From positions 1-17,028 of the forward strand of contig DOTV01000050.1 in the NCBI GenBank assembly GCA_003520925.1: a stretch of DNA of 17,028 nucleotides, written 5' to 3'. The notes below the pieces were generated by a model, which worked only from the letters and a program-made list of their open reading frames with translations, did not search any database and was not told the DNA's origin. This DNA comes from Bacteroidales bacterium. GTDB lineage: Bacteria > Bacteroidota > Bacteroidia > Bacteroidales > VadinHA17. A program made the translations under genes and the position numbers. Shown here one piece after another: positions 14,368 to 17,028 of this stretch (position 1 is the stretch's first letter; every line of letters starts with the position of its first letter).

Positions 14368-14775
14368 ATGAATATCAGGAGAGCTAAACACTTTAAGCCT
14401 GAGGTAAGTACCTCATCCTTGAATGACATTATGTTTTTTTTATTGCTTTTTTTCCTGATCGTTTCCACTCTGGCTAATCCGAATGTGATCAAAGTTCTTC
14501 TGCCAAAGTCGAAAAGCGCCCAGGAAATCGACAAACAACAGGTCAACCTCACTGTAACAGCCGACAGGAAATACTATATCGATCAGAAGGAGGTTCTTCT
14601 TTCGGAACTGGAGCAGAAGCTTCAGGAACATGTTAAGGGCATTGAAAACCCTACAGTCGTCCTGAGATTTGCCAAGAGTCTGAATATTCAGGACCTGGTA
14701 GATGTCCTTGAAGTTGGAGTGAGGCTAAACATCAAGATGGTCATGGCAACCGATAAGTCAAATGCCCAGTTGTGA
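14368..14775 (+). CDS. ExbD/TolR-family protein, second system
   Basis: Compact partner of the preceding channel protein, 135 residues, the standard ExbD/TolR length and much shorter than the two ExbD of the Ton operon. One membrane helix lies at about 20-38 and starts SSLNDIMFFLLLFFLIVSTL, with Asp20 as the likely proton-carrying residue. The periplasmic domain has VNLTVTADRKYYIDQKEV, then NPTVVLRFAKS and a closing helix-strand (VDVLEVGVRLNIKMVMATD). It starts at ATG 14368, one base after the previous stop, so translation is probably coupled. The gene ends 44 bp before the converging aroE. Confidence 0.92.
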   Translation: MNIRRAKHFKPEVSTSSLNDIMFFLLLFFLIVSTLANPNVIKVLLPKSKSAQEIDKQQVNLTVTADRKYYIDQKEVLLSELEQKLQEHVKGIENPTVVLRFAKSLNIQDLVDVLEVGVRLNIKMVMATDKSNAQL

Positions 14776-14783
14776 AGACGTTT

Positions 14784-14808
14784 AGGGGCACATGCATGCC
14801 ATGCCCCT
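14784..14808. terminator. Possible bidirectional terminator hairpin between exbD-like gene and aroE
   Basis: AGGGGCA (14784-14790) pairs with TGCCCCT (14802-14808) around an 11-base loop. It lies in the 44-bp gap between convergent genes, where a shared terminator would be expected. Neither side has a good T run, so activity is uncertain. Confidence 0.45.
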
Positions 14809-14819
14809 GCAAATTTCTA

Positions 14820-15569
14820 TTATAAAGAATCGTCATTCCATATCTCCCATGATCTCTCAGCCTGGGAATGAAGCATTTTTATTCCTGATAATGTAGTACA
14901 ACCCCTCTCCTTTCCAATCTTCAGGAATGATGTAAATTCGGGATTATAGACTAGATCAAAAAGAATATGCATGCTACCTAGCAGATCATAATTCAGATCA
15001 GGTTTGCTGTCTGATTCAGGGTACATCCCCAATGGTGTGGTATTAATTATCAAAGGATTATCCTCTAGAATAGCCGGATTAATATCAGAATAAATCAGGC
15101 AGCCGGGTTTTCTTATTCTTGAGATAAGTGTATAGTGTACATTTATTTTTTTCAGCACGTGACAGACCGCTTTTGAGCTCCCGCCGGTACCCAGCACAAG
15201 AGCATTCTTTATTTCAGGGTTCAGGACGGGATTAAGGGTATCCAGTATTCCGGTGATATCGCTATTAAAGCCTGTCAGCCAGGGTTTGCCTTTTTTCCTA
15301 TTTATTTTTATTACGTTTACAGCACCAACTTGTTCAGCTTCAGGATCCATGCTGTCAAGAAATTGTATAACAGATGACTTATAGGGAATTGTAACATTTA
15401 GACCCTCAATTTCATTGTCACTGATTAAATTGGATATATGAACAATGTTTGTCAGGGGATAATTTTCATATGAACATCCCTTTATTTGTTCCCTTAAGAA
15501 TTTTTCGGTGAAGTATTTCTTTGAGAATGAGTGTCCCAAAGGGTAACCAATGAGTCCGAATTTTCTCAT
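14820..15569 (-). CDS. aroE: Shikimate dehydrogenase
   Basis: Reduces 3-dehydroshikimate to shikimate with NADPH, the fourth step of chorismate and aromatic amino-acid synthesis, in the cytoplasm. It has 249 residues, a little shorter than E. coli AroE (272). The substrate site is visible: Ser14 and Ser16 in GHSFSKKYF, NVTIPYK at 58-64 with the catalytic Lys64, Asn85 in GAVNVI, and FNSDITG with Asp104. The nucleotide loop is LGTGGSSKAV at 126-135. The C-terminal SGIKMLHSQAERSWEIW is typical of the family. A basic specificity loop for NADP phosphate is expected near SRIRKPG (150-156). ATG 15569 lies 13 bp after the ComA-family gene, so the two are likely cotranscribed. Confidence 0.95.
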   Translation of the reverse strand: MRKFGLIGYPLGHSFSKKYFTEKFLREQIKGCSYENYPLTNIVHISNLISDNEIEGLNVTIPYKSSVIQFLDSMDPEAEQVGAVNVIKINRKKGKPWLTGFNSDITGILDTLNPVLNPEIKNALVLGTGGSSKAVCHVLKKINVHYTLISRIRKPGCLIYSDINPAILEDNPLIINTTPLGMYPESDSKPDLNYDLLGSMHILFDLVYNPEFTSFLKIGKERGCTTLSGIKMLHSQAERSWEIWNDDSL

Positions 15570-15582
15570 GGGTGCCCTGAGG

Positions 15583-16356
15583 TTATCCTTTCAGGTTTTC
15601 GGGCAGAAACTGGAAGAAAGTATCGCCCCTGAGCCCCAGGCGAAGCGATTCAAGAGGGATTATTTCATTAGGTGCAATATTTCCGAGGTTTACGTTGGCA
15701 CCAAAATGCTTAATGAACCATGCCTGCTGTGATTTCAGCGGAGCTTCCCAGAGCACATTTTCAAGCCTGACATGTTCAGATATCTCTTTGATAAGCGGCA
15801 TATTTACTGAACCGTCATCATTATAAATACCTATCGTTCCTGATTCACGGGCTTCAGCAATGACTTTCACTGATCCCGCATTGAGTTCTGATTTCATCAT
15901 TTCTACCCATTCATCGGGAGAATAAATAATGTCCTTCTTCTTTGATCCCACTTCAGAAATAACAGTTCCCCTCCTGGCGAGAATGCTTATGTATTCAAGT
16001 TTCTTTTTATGGTCAATTTCGTATGATCCGTCAGATATTTCAACGAGATTAATTTCGTGTTTATCAATAAATTCAACATATTGGTCGAACATATCCCTTA
16101 TTACAAATGCCTCAAAAAGAGTACCTCCGAAATAAGGAACGCATCCTGCATTCTTATAAATCCTGATCTTCTGTTCAAATCCAGGTGTAATAAGCGATGT
16201 CCCGAAGCCGAGCTTTACATAGTCGGTGTATTCACTGCCGACCGACATAAAGTCTTCAGCCTCCCTAACGCTGAGACCTTTATCCATAACCATTGTAAGT
16301 CCGTTACTCCTTGGTTTGGGAGGACGGTCAGGCAGGTAGGGAAGTATGTTTTTCAT
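15583..16356 (-). CDS. Phosphosulfolactate synthase (ComA) family protein
   Basis: 257 residues from ATG 16356; the frame extends two codons to a TTG at 16362, which is not needed. The family's reference reaction adds sulfite to phosphoenolpyruvate to make phosphosulfolactate, known from coenzyme M synthesis in methanogens, with relatives in Bacillus. Family-typical stretches are RPPKPRSNGLTMVMDKGLS (residues 11-29), DYVKLGFGTS (45-54), VEISDGS (105-111), SEVGSK (134-139) and IAEARESGTIGIY (166-178), consistent with a TIM-barrel. Bacteroidota do not make coenzyme M, and no comB or comC follows. The product might therefore feed sulfolactate or another sulfonate, or the reaction may differ. It lies directly upstream of aroE, whose pathway also uses phosphoenolpyruvate. 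A heptamer repeat sits just before its start codon. Confidence 0.87.
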   Translation of the reverse strand: MKNILPYLPDRPPKPRSNGLTMVMDKGLSVREAEDFMSVGSEYTDYVKLGFGTSLITPGFEQKIRIYKNAGCVPYFGGTLFEAFVIRDMFDQYVEFIDKHEINLVEISDGSYEIDHKKKLEYISILARRGTVISEVGSKKKDIIYSPDEWVEMMKSELNAGSVKVIAEARESGTIGIYNDDGSVNMPLIKEISEHVRLENVLWEAPLKSQQAWFIKHFGANVNLGNIAPNEIIPLESLRLGLRGDTFFQFLPENLKG

Positions 16357-16365
16357 AAGCAAAAT

Positions 16366-16407
16366 GGTATGAGGTATGAGGTATGTGGTGCGCGGTACGG
16401 AGTATGA
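16366..16407. repeat. Degenerate 7-bp tandem repeat, six units, consensus GGTATGA
   Basis: Six heptamers run in one register on the plus strand: GGTATGA, GGTATGA, GGTATGT, GGTGCGC, GGTACGG, AGTATGA. Positions 2, 3 and 6 are constant. It fills almost the whole gap between the TPR gene and the ComA-family gene and ends 9 bp before the latter's ATG, so on the minus strand it lies in that gene's leader. It has the same unit length as the repeat at 2116-2164 but a different sequence. Confidence 0.72.
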
Positions 16408-16413
16408 TATATA

Positions 16414-17028
16414 TCAGAGTATATTATAGTTATCGAGAAGTTTCTTGATCTTCCGGTTAAAAAGGTGAACCGGGAAAATATCATGAAAATCCCTGAAAAG
16501 TTCTTTGTCAACATCAAGGGCAAGGGATAAATGCTTGTATGCTTTTTCCATGGAACCGCAATGCAAATAATAAGAAGCGAGGATGTAGTTTATTCCCGGA
16601 ACATCACCTATTATTTTATAGGCTTTTTCGAGATATGGCAAAGCCTTCAGTACAAAGCCGTCGAAAAGGATCATCCTTCCAAGATCCGTCCAGACCTCGT
16701 TATAATATGCGTCAAGTTTGAGCGCTTCCCTGAAGCACCTGAGGGTATCCTTTTTCTCATTCTTTGCATAATGTGCCTTCCCGAGCATATACCATATTTC
16801 AGGGTTTTCATCATCGAGTCTGACTGCTTTCCTCAGGAAGATAAGGCTGTCATCCGGACTTCCCGACTCAAGGGCAATGATACCTAGTCCGAACCACGGA
16901 TCAGCATATTCGGGTGCAAGATCGATTGCTTCGTGATAATATTTCTTTGCAAGAACAAGGTCATTTGTCTTTTCGTAGCATTCAGCCAGATAGGTCATTG
17001 CTTCAAAATTATCCGGCTCATTCTCAAG
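16414..17028 (-). CDS. TPR-repeat protein (5' end outside window)
   Basis: The frame is open to the right edge: ten in-frame codons (reading LENEPDNFEA) precede the ATG at 16998, so that ATG is probably internal. The 204 visible residues form about five TPR units, with clear consensus stretches such as ATG-distal NEPDNFEAMTYLAECYEK, PEYADPWFGLGIIALESG, PEIWYMLGKAHYAKNE and YNEVWTDLGRMILFDG, each about 34 residues apart. No catalytic motif is seen. TPR arrays usually bind other proteins; the partner here is unknown. The stop codon lies 57 bp before the ComA-family ATG, and its bases overlap the 12-bp palindrome TGATATATATCA at 16405-16416. It may form an operon with the ComA-family gene and aroE. 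Confidence 0.85.
   Translation of the reverse strand, partial: LENEPDNFEAMTYLAECYEKTNDLVLAKKYYHEAIDLAPEYADPWFGLGIIALESGSPDDSLIFLRKAVRLDDENPEIWYMLGKAHYAKNEKKDTLRCFREALKLDAYYNEVWTDLGRMILFDGFVLKALPYLEKAYKIIGDVPGINYILASYYLHCGSMEKAYKHLSLALDVDKELFRDFHDIFPVHLFNRKIKKLLDNYNIL

Noticed and set aside
16405..16416. Perfect 12-bp palindrome TGATATATATCA at the end of the TPR gene
   Set aside because: It overlaps the TPR stop codon and is a simple AT alternation; too weak to call a regulatory site alone.

Overview
The window looks like chromosomal DNA from a member of the Bacteroidota, probably Bacteroidales-like. Evidence for this: an exbB-exbD-exbD-tonB cluster whose TonB opens with the FDEIVFENRNKEYGAY-type cytoplasmic segment common in that phylum; a promoter of the form TTG-N20-TAnnTTTG; weak or absent Shine-Dalgarno sequences; FucP/GluP-type hexose permeases next to galK and galM; and a carboxypeptidase-regulatory-like domain of the kind found on SusC-type receptors. 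No rRNA, tRNA, CRISPR array, insertion sequence, phage gene or recognisable defence system was seen. Most of the window is conserved housekeeping and sugar metabolism.

Layout. (1) Positions 1-5313, plus strand: the 3' part of a long TPR protein that ends in a carboxypeptidase-regulatory-like domain, then a promoter and a Ton energy-transduction operon (ExbB, two ExbD with enlarged periplasmic parts, TonB), closed by a strong intrinsic terminator. (2) 5364-5513: a convergent gap holding two inverted copies of a palindromic REP-like repeat. (3) 5514-12720, minus strand: a sugar cluster. Read 5' to 3' it has a FucP/GluP-family permease with its own terminator, then galactokinase, galactose mutarotase, a second FucP/GluP permease, a probable Tat-exported sugar isomerase/epimerase-like TIM barrel, and a PLP-dependent threonine aldolase-like enzyme. 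(4) 12853-14775, plus strand: truA, then a second, smaller ExbB/ExbD pair with no TonB beside it. (5) 14820-17028, minus strand: a TPR protein cut by the window edge, a phosphosulfolactate synthase (ComA) family protein, and shikimate dehydrogenase.

How the genes work together. ExbB/ExbD/TonB use the proton gradient to drive outer-membrane receptors, and the TPR protein upstream may be an envelope partner. The sugar cluster would import a hexose, interconvert its anomers (GalM) and phosphorylate it (GalK). galT, galE and galU are not here, so the rest of the Leloir route must lie elsewhere if galactose is the substrate. The two intergenic heptamer tandem repeats (2116-2164 and 16366-16407) and the paired palindromic repeats (5377-5478) are the least explained pieces. 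I do not see a convincing new multi-gene system; the findings are leads at the level of single genes and repeats.
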